Of a stretch of DNA of 64,000 nt, positions 56,308 to 64,000 are shown piece after piece. The notes beneath the pieces are model-generated. The model saw nothing but the letters and a program-made list of their open reading frames with translations, was not told the DNA's origin and made no database searches. Location: positions 1-64,000 of the forward strand of contig NZ_PGVG01000013.1 in assembly GCF_002795245.1 (NCBI RefSeq), written 5' to 3'. Source of the stretch: Bradyrhizobium forestalis. Its GTDB lineage: Bacteria; Pseudomonadota; Alphaproteobacteria; Rhizobiales; Xanthobacteraceae. A program made the translations under genes and the position numbers. Within the stretch, counting starts at the first letter, position 1. Each line of letters opens with the position of its first letter.

Positions 56308-57621
56308 TTGGCCGATATTTTTTTCAGCTATGCCAAGGTTGATCGCGCGCAGATCGAGCCCATCATTCACGCGCTCGAAACCGAATGGACGGTGTGGTGG
56401 GACGACGATCTTCAGATCGCAGGATCCTTCAGCGAGGAGATCGAGGAAGAGCTGAATAGAGCGTCGTGCACGATTGTCGCCTGGTCGAAAGCCTCGACGA
56501 AATCCAAATACGTTCTTGATGAAGCCGGGCTCGCCAATGATGCGGGCAAGCTTGTTCCGATCTCGCTGGACAGCGCCAAGCCCCCGCTGGGTTTCCGCGG
56601 TATACAGACAGGCGATTTTTCGAGATGGCAAGGAGATCGCAACGCGCCGGAGTTCATCAAGCTTCGTCACGCGATTCAAAAGAGAGTAGGAGGTCAACCA
56701 GCGCCAGCCAAGCCGACGTCGTCGCCTGGCGACGAACCTCCTGGTTCGGCCAGCCCAAGACCCGTGCAAGAGCTGCAGCCTGGCGATGTGCTTGAGCCCT
56801 CGAGACACGAACCCGGCGGTGGAAAGCCAAGATCATTTCAGGGCTGGTTGATAGGATTGGCGTTGGCAATGGCAGCAAGTATCGCGGCCGTCACCGTCAT
56901 GCTGAATTGGCCGCAAGCAAGCCGCCCTCCCATAACTGTCGTGACTCCGACGCCGATCCCTACGGCCGCATCGACGGCGACTGCTTTCAATGGAATCGCG
57001 ATCTACCTGCACAGCAAACGTCCTCAGCAGCAGATCGATCAGCTTCTTGCAAAGCTGCGTGAGGCCGGCTTTGAGCAGGTCCATCCGGATCGTGACGTCG
57101 ACAACGACAACAAGCCGGACAGCGTATCGCCACGTTCGGGGGTTGATTACCGCGCGGGGGATGCGAAGAGTCTTGCTGCCGCCACCAAAGCCGCTGAGAT
57201 CACCAACGAGCTGCTCGGTACCGGCATCAAGCCGCGGCCACAGACGATGGAAGCCAACAAGCTCGGCATCTGGCTGCCGTATCGGGGCGACTACACTGCC
57301 TCTCTCGTCTTTGCCGGCGACTTCAACCGCGACCGCGACATCAGGCCGTTCGCGCGCGAGGTGGGAGCGCTGGGCTGGAAATGGCAGGAGCCCACGGCCG
57401 GCGGTGGCACCAGGAACGAGGCGGCGGCGCGGATGTGCGAAGTGCGGTATGGATCCCCGTCCGACCGCCCGTACGCTGAGCTGCTGGCCAAGGACATTAC
57501 AGGGATCGCCGCCCCCGCCGGAGCCACACGCGTTGCGCCTGGTGGGGTGAGCGTGAAGGTCGATTCCAGCGTCGCCGCGAGCAGCCTGCAGATCTGGATC
57601 GGCTCTGGAATCTGCAGATAG
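56308..57621 (+). CDS. TIR-domain membrane protein with extracytoplasmic C-terminal domain
   Basis: A 437-residue protein. Residues about 1-125 are a TIR domain: ADIFFSYAKVDRAQIEPIIHALE, TVWWDDDLQIAGSFSEEIEEELNRASCTIVAWSKASTKSKYVLDEAGLA. The conserved acidic residue lies at about E72, the catalytic position of TIR NADases. A Pro/Gly linker (130-178), one membrane helix (about 179-200) and an outside Pro/Thr linker follow. The C-terminal domain (225-437) has a stretch GIAIYLHSKRPQQQIDQLLAKLREAGFEQVHPD resembling LytR_C-type or SPOR-like folds. The start is TTG at 56308. Right next to the duplicated acs end, so two TIR genes lie within 3 kb. GC is higher than in the VWA-TIR gene. Confidence 0.8.
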   Translation: MADIFFSYAKVDRAQIEPIIHALETEWTVWWDDDLQIAGSFSEEIEEELNRASCTIVAWSKASTKSKYVLDEAGLANDAGKLVPISLDSAKPPLGFRGIQTGDFSRWQGDRNAPEFIKLRHAIQKRVGGQPAPAKPTSSPGDEPPGSASPRPVQELQPGDVLEPSRHEPGGGKPRSFQGWLIGLALAMAASIAAVTVMLNWPQASRPPITVVTPTPIPTAASTATAFNGIAIYLHSKRPQQQIDQLLAKLREAGFEQVHPDRDVDNDNKPDSVSPRSGVDYRAGDAKSLAAATKAAEITNELLGTGIKPRPQTMEANKLGIWLPYRGDYTASLVFAGDFNRDRDIRPFAREVGALGWKWQEPTAGGGTRNEAAARMCEVRYGSPSDRPYAELLAKDITGIAAPAGATRVAPGGVSVKVDSSVAASSLQIWIGSGICR

Positions 57622-57888
57622 CAGCCGGCCGCACGTTCCCGCACGGATGGATCGGAGCCGGCATCACCTGCCTGGCATCTTTCCTGCCCAGTGTTGTTTT
57701 CAGGTCATTTACTTTATTTCGAACATTTCCTTTGTTCCCGCTGCTGGCTGGCCCTCGGCGGCCGTGCGTGGAAACCATCCGGTTAACGGGCGCGGTTAAC
57801 AATGAGCGTTGACGAGGGCTCGGCGCGGCGGCGATTGCCGGGTTCTGCGTCATTTTGGACGATCCGTTTTGGGCGAGGGGAAGCATCG

Positions 57889-58404
57889 ATGTCGATGAGG
57901 ATTGCGGTGGCGCTGGCCGCCACCATCGGGGCTGGGGTCTTGATGTCGACGGCGGCAAAGGCACGACCGGAGCTGGTGGGCGCACACCTCGCCGACTATT
58001 CGCCGGGCACCATCGTGGTCAAAACCAGCGAGCGGCGGCTCTATCTCATCCTCGATAACGGCCACGCCGTGCGCTATCCGGTCGGCGTCGGCAAGGCCGG
58101 CAAGCAATGGGCCGGCACGACGAAGATCGACGGCAAGTATCTCAATCCGGCCTGGGCGCCGCCCGCCGAGGTGAAGCGCGACAAGCCGAATATCCCCGAC
58201 GTCATTCCGGGCGGCTCGCCGCGCAACCCGATGGGCGTTGCGGCGATGACGCTCGCCGGCGGCGAATATGCCATCCACGGCACCAACGTGCCGGGCTCGG
58301 TCGGCGGCTTCGTCTCCTATGGCTGCATCCGCATGCTCAACGACGATATCACCGATCTCTATCGCCGCGTCTCCGTCGGCACGACGGTGGTCGTGACGCG
58401 CTGA
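57889..58404 (+). CDS. L,D-transpeptidase (YkuD family)
   Basis: A 171-residue exported enzyme with signal peptide MSMRIAVALAATIGAGVLMSTAAKA. The catalytic YkuD motif is HGTNVPGSVGGFVSYGCIRM, with the His and Cys of the active site. The front strand reads TIVVKTSERRLYLILDNGHAVRYPVGVGKAG. It makes 3-3 peptidoglycan links or attaches proteins. The ATG at 57889 follows GAGGGGAAG; a longer frame is open to 57802. Independent gene closed by the terminator at 58432-58457. Confidence 0.93.
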   Translation: MSMRIAVALAATIGAGVLMSTAAKARPELVGAHLADYSPGTIVVKTSERRLYLILDNGHAVRYPVGVGKAGKQWAGTTKIDGKYLNPAWAPPAEVKRDKPNIPDVIPGGSPRNPMGVAAMTLAGGEYAIHGTNVPGSVGGFVSYGCIRMLNDDITDLYRRVSVGTTVVVTR

Positions 58405-58431
58405 TCGCTTGAATCGGTCGAGACGAAAAAC

Positions 58432-58457
58432 GCCGCGTCTTTCGACGCGGCTTTCTT
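58432..58457 (+). terminator. Rho-independent terminator between convergent genes
   Basis: Eight-base arms (58432-58439, 58444-58451) with a TTTC loop, flanked by AAAAAC on the left and TTTCTT on the right, so it can work both ways. Lies between the L,D-transpeptidase and the nuclease-like gene, whose stop is just beyond. Confidence 0.85.
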
Positions 58458-58459
58458 GG

Positions 58460-59047
58460 TTACCAGAAGCGCCAGCCGCGCGCGCACCAGCCGTCGCGAT
58501 GGCCGCCATTGTAGCTGCGCACAAAGCCGCCGGAGAGCAACGCCGCCGAAACGTTCGCAGTCCGCCGGGTTGCGACGTCGGCGAGGACGCGGCCGTATTT
58601 GTCGGGGCCGAGATTAGTGATGGTCACGCCGCCCTGGCCGAGCAGATCGCGCAATGCGCGGGCCGCAGCTTCGGCCTTGTCCAGCTCCGCCTGGCAAGAC
58701 GCCTTCAGTTCGGGCGCGTCGATGCCGCGCAGCCGAACACGCGCAACGAGATCGCGGCCGTCACGCTGACGAACGCGGGCGAGGAAGGTATCGCCGTCGA
58801 TGGTGCGGATGACATCGACCGGTCGGACGTCCGCATTGCCGGCCTGCTGCAAGATAATCTCGGCATCCTGAGCGCGGTCGTCGGCCGCATGCGGCACGGG
58901 CCAGCTTGATCCTTGCCGAAAGGCGAGCACGATCGCCGCCGCCATGCCGACCACAAACAGCCACGGCAAGAGGCCCGAGAAGCGGCGGCTGAACGGAGCA
59001 CCTCTGAACGAGGATTGATGAGCACTGATACGGCCGCGGAGACGCAT
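58460..59047 (-). CDS. Membrane-anchored thermonuclease-like (SNase) protein
   Basis: A 195-residue protein with one membrane helix (about residues 25-44, LLPWLFVVGMAAAIVLAF), so the rest lies outside. The SNase fold is seen in PVDVIRTIDGDTFLARVRQRDG, VRLRGIDAPELKASCQAELD and LGPDKYGRVLADV. These carry the metal-binding Asp (IDGDT) and Arg residues equivalent to nuclease sites. The C-terminus ends with two cysteines (RDGWCARGW is one). DNA or RNA degradation outside the cell or a nuclease-fold of other use is likely. Confidence 0.82.
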   Translation of the reverse strand: MRLRGRISAHQSSFRGAPFSRRFSGLLPWLFVVGMAAAIVLAFRQGSSWPVPHAADDRAQDAEIILQQAGNADVRPVDVIRTIDGDTFLARVRQRDGRDLVARVRLRGIDAPELKASCQAELDKAEAAARALRDLLGQGGVTITNLGPDKYGRVLADVATRRTANVSAALLSGGFVRSYNGGHRDGWCARGWRFW

Positions 59048-59275
59048 TGTTTCAGGCTAGAACTGAGTCGGGGCGCATCGCAAGCGCAAGTCTCCCTGCA
59101 CTCTAATTCCGACCGCGCCGCTCAAATGCTGCACCGATCGCGACGCTACCCGTAGTTGTACGGATCAAGATCGTCACGCGCCCTTCAAGGTTCGGCCGTA
59201 CTTCTACGGTCACTATTGAATGTTACCCAATTCTCAATCTTTGGTTGCGAAGACGCATATATTCGGTGACGATCC

Positions 59276-59282
59276 AAGGAGG
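59276..59282 (+). promoter_or_regulatory. Strong Shine-Dalgarno site deciding the chemoreceptor start
   Basis: AAGGAGG ends five bases before the GTG at 59288, a better spacing than for the GTG at 59285. Confidence 0.75.
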
Positions 59283-59287
59283 CAGTG

Positions 59288-61006
59288 GTGGGTTCATTCG
59301 GGGTTCGCATTGGAACCAAGCTCGGCGTCGTGACGGGCGTAAGCGTGGTGCTGGTCGGCGGCATGCTGACCAACCAGATGCTCGGCAACCGCTCGATTGC
59401 CGAATCCAATCGCCTGGTCACGATCAACTATCTCAACAAGGGCAATGCGCAGGCGGCACAGACGGCGATGGCGCGGGCGCAGCTCGCAGCCCTCGAAATC
59501 GGCTCGGCGGCGTCAGCCGGAGAGGTGGACAGGCTCCTTGAGATTCTCCGCACCCGAGCGAGTGAGGCTGGTGCGGAAATCGATGCCGCGACGGAGCGGG
59601 CGACCCGAAAGGTCACCCAGGACGCCTATCGTGAGACCAGGAAATTCGTCGATGCGTATCTGGCCAGCGGCGTTGAGCTGGCGGGGGCGCAAAAGGCCAT
59701 CATTGGCGCCCCTGCCGGTGGGGCCAACATTGCAGCCGAGTCGGCGAGGGCGAGCATTCTCGCAGAGCACATGCGTCCGGCAGCCCTGGAAGTCGGCAAG
59801 CGCATCGACGATCTGGTTGGCGTTGCCAACGAATTTGCCGCGCGTCGCAAGGGCGAGATGCTGGCCGAGCTGGATCGCGTCGCCACCTTCGCAATGATCG
59901 TGGGCGTATTCGTCGTTCTGACGTTGGTCGGGTCCGCAGTCTTTTCCGTGATGAGCATCGCCCGGCCGGTCCGACGCATCGGCGACGTGCTCCTGCAGCT
60001 CGCCGGCGGCAACAAGGCGGTCGAGATTCCCTACACCGCCCGCGGCGATGAAGTCGGCGACAACGCTCGCGCGGCTCAGACCTTCAAGGAAAATCTGATC
60101 CGGATCGAGCAGATGGAGGCCGAGCAGAAGACTCAGGAAGCCGCTGCTGCCGCTCAGCGCAAGGAGGAGATGACCCGGCTCGCCGGCGCGTTCGAAACTG
60201 CGGTCGGCGGTATCATCGACTCTGTCTCGGCAGCCTCCCAACAGCTCGAGGCCGCCGCCGGCACGCTGTCGGGAACCGCGGAGCAGACCCAGCAGCTCTC
60301 GGGAATGGTCGCGGCCGCCTCGGAGGAGGCATCCACCAACGTCGGAGCCGTGGCGTCCGCCGCCGAGGAGATGAGCATTTCGGTCGTCGAGATCGGCCGC
60401 CAGGTCCACGATTCCAGCCGCATCGCCGGCGATGCCGTCAAGCAGGCCGAGCGCACCGATGCCCGGATCAATGAGCTGCTCAAGGCGGCGGGCCGAATTG
60501 GCGACGTCGTCAAATTGATCACTGCGATTGCCGAACAGACCAACCTCCTGGCGCTGAACGCAACGATCGAGGCCGCGCGGGCCGGCGAATCCGGGCGCGG
60601 CTTTGCAGTCGTCGCAAGCGAGGTCAAAGCGCTCGCGGCGCAGACCGCGCGAGCGACCGAGGAGATCAGCGCGCAGATCGCCGGCATGCAATCGGCGACC
60701 GAAGACTCCGTCGGCGCGATCAAGGAGATCGGAGCGACCATCGCCCGCATCTCGGACATCTCGACGACGATCGCTGCGACCATCGAACAGCAGGGCGCCG
60801 CGACGGCCGAGATTGCGCGCAACGTCAGCGAAGCCGCCAAGGGCACCGTCGAAGTTGCGGACAAGATCGCTCAGGTCAGTCAAGGCGCGAGCGCCACCGG
60901 CGCGGCGTCGGGACAGGTGTTGGCATCGGCGCGCTCGCTGTCGAGCGAAAGCAGCCTGTTGAAGACGGAGGTCGAGAAGTTCCTCAATACCGTTCGCGTG
61001 GCCTGA
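59288..61006 (+). CDS. Methyl-accepting chemotaxis protein
   Basis: A 572-residue chemoreceptor. Membrane helix 1 (about residues 12-30), an extracytoplasmic helical sensor (about 33-195, four-helix-bundle type), helix 2 (about 200-222), a HAMP linker (SIARPVRRIGDVLLQLAGGNKAVEIPY) and a signalling domain follow one another. The signalling tip IAEQTNLLALNATIEAARAGESGRGFAVVASEVKALA is intact, binding CheA and CheW. No C-terminal receptor-recognition pentapeptide is seen (ends NTVRVA). The ligand is not deducible. Single gene. Confidence 0.93.
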   Translation: MGSFGVRIGTKLGVVTGVSVVLVGGMLTNQMLGNRSIAESNRLVTINYLNKGNAQAAQTAMARAQLAALEIGSAASAGEVDRLLEILRTRASEAGAEIDAATERATRKVTQDAYRETRKFVDAYLASGVELAGAQKAIIGAPAGGANIAAESARASILAEHMRPAALEVGKRIDDLVGVANEFAARRKGEMLAELDRVATFAMIVGVFVVLTLVGSAVFSVMSIARPVRRIGDVLLQLAGGNKAVEIPYTARGDEVGDNARAAQTFKENLIRIEQMEAEQKTQEAAAAAQRKEEMTRLAGAFETAVGGIIDSVSAASQQLEAAAGTLSGTAEQTQQLSGMVAAASEEASTNVGAVASAAEEMSISVVEIGRQVHDSSRIAGDAVKQAERTDARINELLKAAGRIGDVVKLITAIAEQTNLLALNATIEAARAGESGRGFAVVASEVKALAAQTARATEEISAQIAGMQSATEDSVGAIKEIGATIARISDISTTIAATIEQQGAATAEIARNVSEAAKGTVEVADKIAQVSQGASATGAASGQVLASARSLSSESSLLKTEVEKFLNTVRVA

Positions 61007-61016
61007 TGCCGCAGAG

Positions 61017-61049
61017 ACATCAGCGAGCACCCGTAGTGCTCGCCGATGT
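61017..61049 (+). terminator. Hairpin after the chemoreceptor gene
   Basis: Interrupted 13-base arms (ACATC-A-GCGAGCAC with GTGCTCGC-C-GATGT) around CCGTA, 11 bp after the stop. No T-tract, so a Rho-independent role is uncertain. Confidence 0.5.
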
Positions 61050-61161
61050 GCACGGCACCCCTGGGATTCCCCGGATTTGACCGCCTCGATAAGCAACTAT
61101 AGGCTGTATCACATTACGCAAGCAACCTTGCTTGCGGAGCCTGGAAGAGTGAGCCTCCCAT

Positions 61162-62181
61162 ATGAACATCGACGGGATTTCCCCCGATTCGCTCCAACGA
61201 ATCGCCGATCTGCTTCGGCAACAGCATGGCTCCCTCAACACCTTGCCGCTTTCGCCCGTCGGCGAATTCCAGACCAGGACCGTCACGCTTGAAACCTTGA
61301 TGCGCGAGGTCACCGAGTGCCTTGCGCAAGACTTCCGGCATCGCCCGGCACAAGACTTCCCGATGCTCTATTTTGCATGCGGCAAAGCCCGGGTCGGCTC
61401 GACGGCTCTGAGCAATCTGTTCGGCATGACCGGGATGCCCTCATACTATCAACCGCTGAAGGCGATCCTGCGCGACGCGCTCGTCGGCCGCCCGCTGACA
61501 CCCTGGATCGTGCCGTCGGCGACCGACGAACCGCACATCTTCAGCAAGGAGACGATCGGGCCTTACGTGCTGGCCGAGAGCCTGTTCAATCCGCTGCAGC
61601 TCTTGATCGAGGCGGGCTATCCGCGGCACCGGCTGCATCTCATCATGCTCGATCGCGAGCCGGCGAGTTCGCTGGCGTCATGGCTCGACAAGCTGATCTC
61701 GCGCGCGCCTGCAGATACCTTGTTGCGGCACTATGTCGTCGCCGCGCTCAGCGCGGCTCACGTCGCAAGCTATGCCGAGCGACAGGGCGTTCGCGTCACT
61801 CACTACGTCTACGAGGTGAGCAAGGAGGCCGTGTCGTCGGTCCGTGTCTTGTTCGACCGCCTCGACCTTTCCAGCAGCTTTACCGAGAATGCCGTGACGT
61901 CCTGGCGGGAGCCCGGAGACGTGCAAGCGAACAATGCGCGCGTCATCTTCCCGAGCGAAGCGACGATCTACAAGGTGCCCAATCTGCACACCTCCGATAG
62001 CGCCTATCGCTACCAGCGCCGCGCGACGGCCTCACTGAGCGAAGCTCAGCTCGAGGTTCTGGAGCGCTGCGGGGTCAATGATGCCTATCGTGCCTCGGTC
62101 GCGGCCTGCGTTCGCGATCTCGGCCTGAATGCGGCAATGTCGGCACGCCTGTTCGGCGACTGGTTTGCCGCGGCCGCGTGA
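61162..62181 (+). CDS. Sulfotransferase-family protein
   Basis: A 339-residue protein whose FACGKARVGSTALSNLFGM (about residues 70-88) is a sulfotransferase 5'-phosphosulfate loop. A possible 3'-phosphate-site region follows around LIMLDREPASSLASWLDKLI (the conserved R and S). It lacks a membrane helix or signal peptide. Its TGA overlaps the GTG of cysD (GTGA at 62178), and cysN follows, so PAPS/APS supply and its user are coded together. Probable substrate: a sugar or lipid head group, unknown. In rhizobia sulfotransferases such as NodH and NoeE act on Nod factors; this gene is not in a nod cluster here. Confidence 0.8.
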   Translation: MNIDGISPDSLQRIADLLRQQHGSLNTLPLSPVGEFQTRTVTLETLMREVTECLAQDFRHRPAQDFPMLYFACGKARVGSTALSNLFGMTGMPSYYQPLKAILRDALVGRPLTPWIVPSATDEPHIFSKETIGPYVLAESLFNPLQLLIEAGYPRHRLHLIMLDREPASSLASWLDKLISRAPADTLLRHYVVAALSAAHVASYAERQGVRVTHYVYEVSKEAVSSVRVLFDRLDLSSSFTENAVTSWREPGDVQANNARVIFPSEATIYKVPNLHTSDSAYRYQRRATASLSEAQLEVLERCGVNDAYRASVAACVRDLGLNAAMSARLFGDWFAAAA

Positions 62182-63149
62182 TCAGCATGCTGGACATTCG
62201 CACGACCGCCGAATCCGCCCTTCGTGGAAGGGCCGGCGGCAAGCAGCTTCACGTCGCCGGCCACCTTCGACGCCTGGAAGCGGAAAGCATCCACATCCTG
62301 CGCGAGACGGCGGCCGAATTCCGCAAGCCGGTCATGCTGTATTCCATTGGGAAGGACTCTTCGGTGCTGCTGCATCTGGCGATGAAGGCATTTCATCCCG
62401 GCAAGCCGCCGTTTCCCATGCTGCATGTCGACACGACCTGGAAGTTCCGCGAGATGATCGCGTTTCGCGACATGCGCGCGCGCGAGCTCGGCCTCGATCT
62501 GATCGTCCATACCAACGATGACGGATTGAGCCAGGGCATCGACCCCTTCACCCACGGCTCGGCCCGCTACACCGACGTGATGAAGACGCAGGCGTTGCGC
62601 CAGGCGCTGGATCTCCACGGCTTCGACGCCGCGATCGGCGGCGCGCGACGCGACGAGGAGAAGTCGCGCGCCAAGGAGCGCGTGTTCTCGCACCGGAGCG
62701 CGGCGCATCGCTGGGATCCGAAGAACCAGCGGCCGGAGCTGTGGGGCCTGTACAACACGATGCTCGCGCCCGGCGAGAGCATGCGGGTGTTTCCGCTGTC
62801 GAACTGGACCGAGCTCGACGTGTGGGACTACATCCTGCTCGAGGACATTCCGATCGTTCCGCTTTATCTCGCAGCTTCGCGTCCGGTGGTCGAGCGCGAC
62901 GGCGCGTTGATCATGGTCGACGACGACCGGATGCCGCTGCAGCCTGGCGAAGAGCCGCAATGGCGCTCCGTCAGGTTTCGCACCCTGGGCTGCTACCCCC
63001 TCACCGGCGCCACGACCTCGACGGCGGCAACCCTGCCCGAGATCGTGCAGGAGATGATGGCATCGCGCACCTCCGAACGACAGGGACGCATGATCGACCG
63101 CGACAGCCCCGCATCGATGGAGCGCAAGAAGGCGGAAGGCTACTTCTGA
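62178..63149 (+). CDS. cysD: Sulfate adenylyltransferase subunit 2
   Basis: A 323-residue ATP pyrophosphatase-fold subunit making APS from ATP and sulfate with CysN. VMLYSIGKDSSVLLHLAMKAF (P-loop SGGxDS-like), HVDTTWKFREMIAFRD, GGARRDEEKSRAKERVFSHR and FPLSNWTELDVWDYI are family-typical. The start is GTG at 62178, overlapping the sulfotransferase stop; an ATG at 62187 is the alternative. Its stop overlaps cysN by TGATG (63147-63151). Confidence 0.96.
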   Translation: MISMLDIRTTAESALRGRAGGKQLHVAGHLRRLEAESIHILRETAAEFRKPVMLYSIGKDSSVLLHLAMKAFHPGKPPFPMLHVDTTWKFREMIAFRDMRARELGLDLIVHTNDDGLSQGIDPFTHGSARYTDVMKTQALRQALDLHGFDAAIGGARRDEEKSRAKERVFSHRSAAHRWDPKNQRPELWGLYNTMLAPGESMRVFPLSNWTELDVWDYILLEDIPIVPLYLAASRPVVERDGALIMVDDDRMPLQPGEEPQWRSVRFRTLGCYPLTGATTSTAATLPEIVQEMMASRTSERQGRMIDRDSPASMERKKAEGYF

Positions 63150-64000
63150 TGTCCTATCACGAGGCACCGACGATCGCCGCCTCCGATGCGCCGCGGCTCG
63201 AGCAGGACGATCGCCCGACGCTGCGTTTCGTCACCTGCGGCAGCGTCGATGACGGCAAGAGCACGCTGGTCGGCCGCCTGCTCTACGATTCCAAGACGCT
63301 GCTCGACGACCAGCTCGACGCGCTGGCCTCCGAGAGCCGGACCGTCGGCACCACCGGTGGCGACCTGGACTTCGCGCTGCTGGTCGACGGGTTGCAGGCC
63401 GAGCGCGAGCAGGGCATCACCATCGACGTCGCCTATCGGTTCTTCGCCACCAGGCTGCGCCGCTTCATCGTCGCCGACACACCGGGGCATGCGCAATACA
63501 CGCGCAACATGGCGACCGGCGCCTCCAATGCCGATCTCGCCGTGGTGCTGGTCGACGCGCGCAAGGGCGTGATCACGCAGACGAAGCGCCACAGCCACAT
63601 CCTGTCGCTGCTCGGCATCCGTCACGTCGTGCTCGCCGTGAACAAGATGGACCTGGTCGGATTCGACGGAGATCGCTTCGCTTCCATCACCGCCGAATAC
63701 CTGACGCTGGCCGGCCAGCTCGGAATCTCCCAGGTCCAGTGCATCCCGGTCGTCGCGCCCGATGGCGACAACATCGTCGCTGCGAGCACGCGCATGCCCT
63801 GGTACACAGGGCCGACCATTACGGCCTATCTGGAATCCGTGGACGTGGCCGGCGACGTCTCGCAGCGGCCGTTCCGGCTGCCTGTGCAATGGGTCAACCG
63901 GCCGCACGCGGATTTTCGCGGCTTCTGCGGGCGGATCGCGAGCGGAACGATCGCGGTCGGCGATGCGGTTCGCGCGCAGCCGTCGGGACGCCGGACCCGC
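63149..64000 (+). CDS. cysN: Sulfate adenylyltransferase subunit 1 (CysN or CysNC), cut by window end
   Basis: First 284 codons of the GTPase subunit. GTPase motifs: FVTCGSVDDGKSTLVGRLLYDS (G1), EREQGITIDVAYRFF (G2), ADTPGHAQYTRNMATGAS (G3) and VNKMDLVGFD (G4). The frame is open to the last base. Whether an APS kinase (CysC) domain follows, as in NodQ-type fusions, cannot be told. A kinase domain would complete PAPS supply for the sulfotransferase at 61162. Confidence 0.95.
   Translation, partial: MSYHEAPTIAASDAPRLEQDDRPTLRFVTCGSVDDGKSTLVGRLLYDSKTLLDDQLDALASESRTVGTTGGDLDFALLVDGLQAEREQGITIDVAYRFFATRLRRFIVADTPGHAQYTRNMATGASNADLAVVLVDARKGVITQTKRHSHILSLLGIRHVVLAVNKMDLVGFDGDRFASITAEYLTLAGQLGISQVQCIPVVAPDGDNIVAASTRMPWYTGPTITAYLESVDVAGDVSQRPFRLPVQWVNRPHADFRGFCGRIASGTIAVGDAVRAQPSGRRTR

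Noticed and set aside
59513..61096. Long open frame on the minus strand opposite the chemoreceptor gene (over 500 codons)
   Set aside because: It mirrors the codon bias of the chemoreceptor gene, has an Arg/Leu/Asp-heavy makeup and no known domain. High-GC genes often leave such shadows.

Overview
The window is a contiguous piece of a high-GC alphaproteobacterial chromosome. Gene content, codon style and intergenic repeats (argG, rlmN, IalB-type protein, PhoD, TAXI receptors, hemD/Mic60/hemY block, many SDR and enoyl-CoA-type genes) fit Bradyrhizobium or a close relative in the Nitrobacteraceae. This is inferred from sequence recognition only. About sixty protein genes and two tRNA genes can be supported. 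There is no rRNA operon, CRISPR array, recognisable transposase or integrase.

Layout. 1-17 kb: an OmpA-type protein whose 5' part is unresolved, argG, a PAP2 phosphatase, rlmN, IalB-like protein, SDR and quinone-reductase-like enzymes, a Sel1-like membrane protein with a TAXI receptor, a second membrane-anchored TAXI protein, PhoD, and a lone receiver divergent from a Crp-type regulator. 17.5-20 kb: a tightly coupled three-gene cassette (Lgt paralogue, Tes/MJ0619-like radical SAM enzyme, 94-aa membrane protein), then typA. 22-33 kb: FAD amine oxidase, a four-gene hydrolase/DUF2269/SDR-DoxX/DCC operon, ppa, yggT-DUF167-folD, tRNA-Ala(CGC), enoyl-CoA hydratase, amidotransferase, SDR. 33-42 kb: TerB-like protein, class III cyclase, cytochrome P450, Tat-exported hydrolase, MFS exporter, two small Cys-rich secreted paralogues, polysaccharide deacetylase, tRNA-Thr(CGT). 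42-49 kb: hemD, a Mic60/mitofilin-like gene and hemY on the minus strand, with tsaD-gpsA-EVE divergent. 49-54 kb: second cyclase, SRPBCC protein, topoisomerase IB, acs.

54-58 kb is the most unusual part. The last 126 bp of acs occur twice, 1,881 bp apart, and the segment between the copies has visibly lower GC and carries one gene joining a VWA domain to a TIR domain. A second TIR protein (TIR - transmembrane helix - extracytoplasmic domain) follows directly. This looks like a small integrated element or a recombination product carrying a possible anti-phage or NAD-cleaving effector.

58-64 kb: L,D-transpeptidase, nuclease-fold protein, chemoreceptor, then a PAPS-type sulfotransferase translationally coupled to cysD and cysN (cut by the window end), which suggests dedicated sulfation of a product. 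Intergenic spaces are often filled with palindromic repeats of at least five families.
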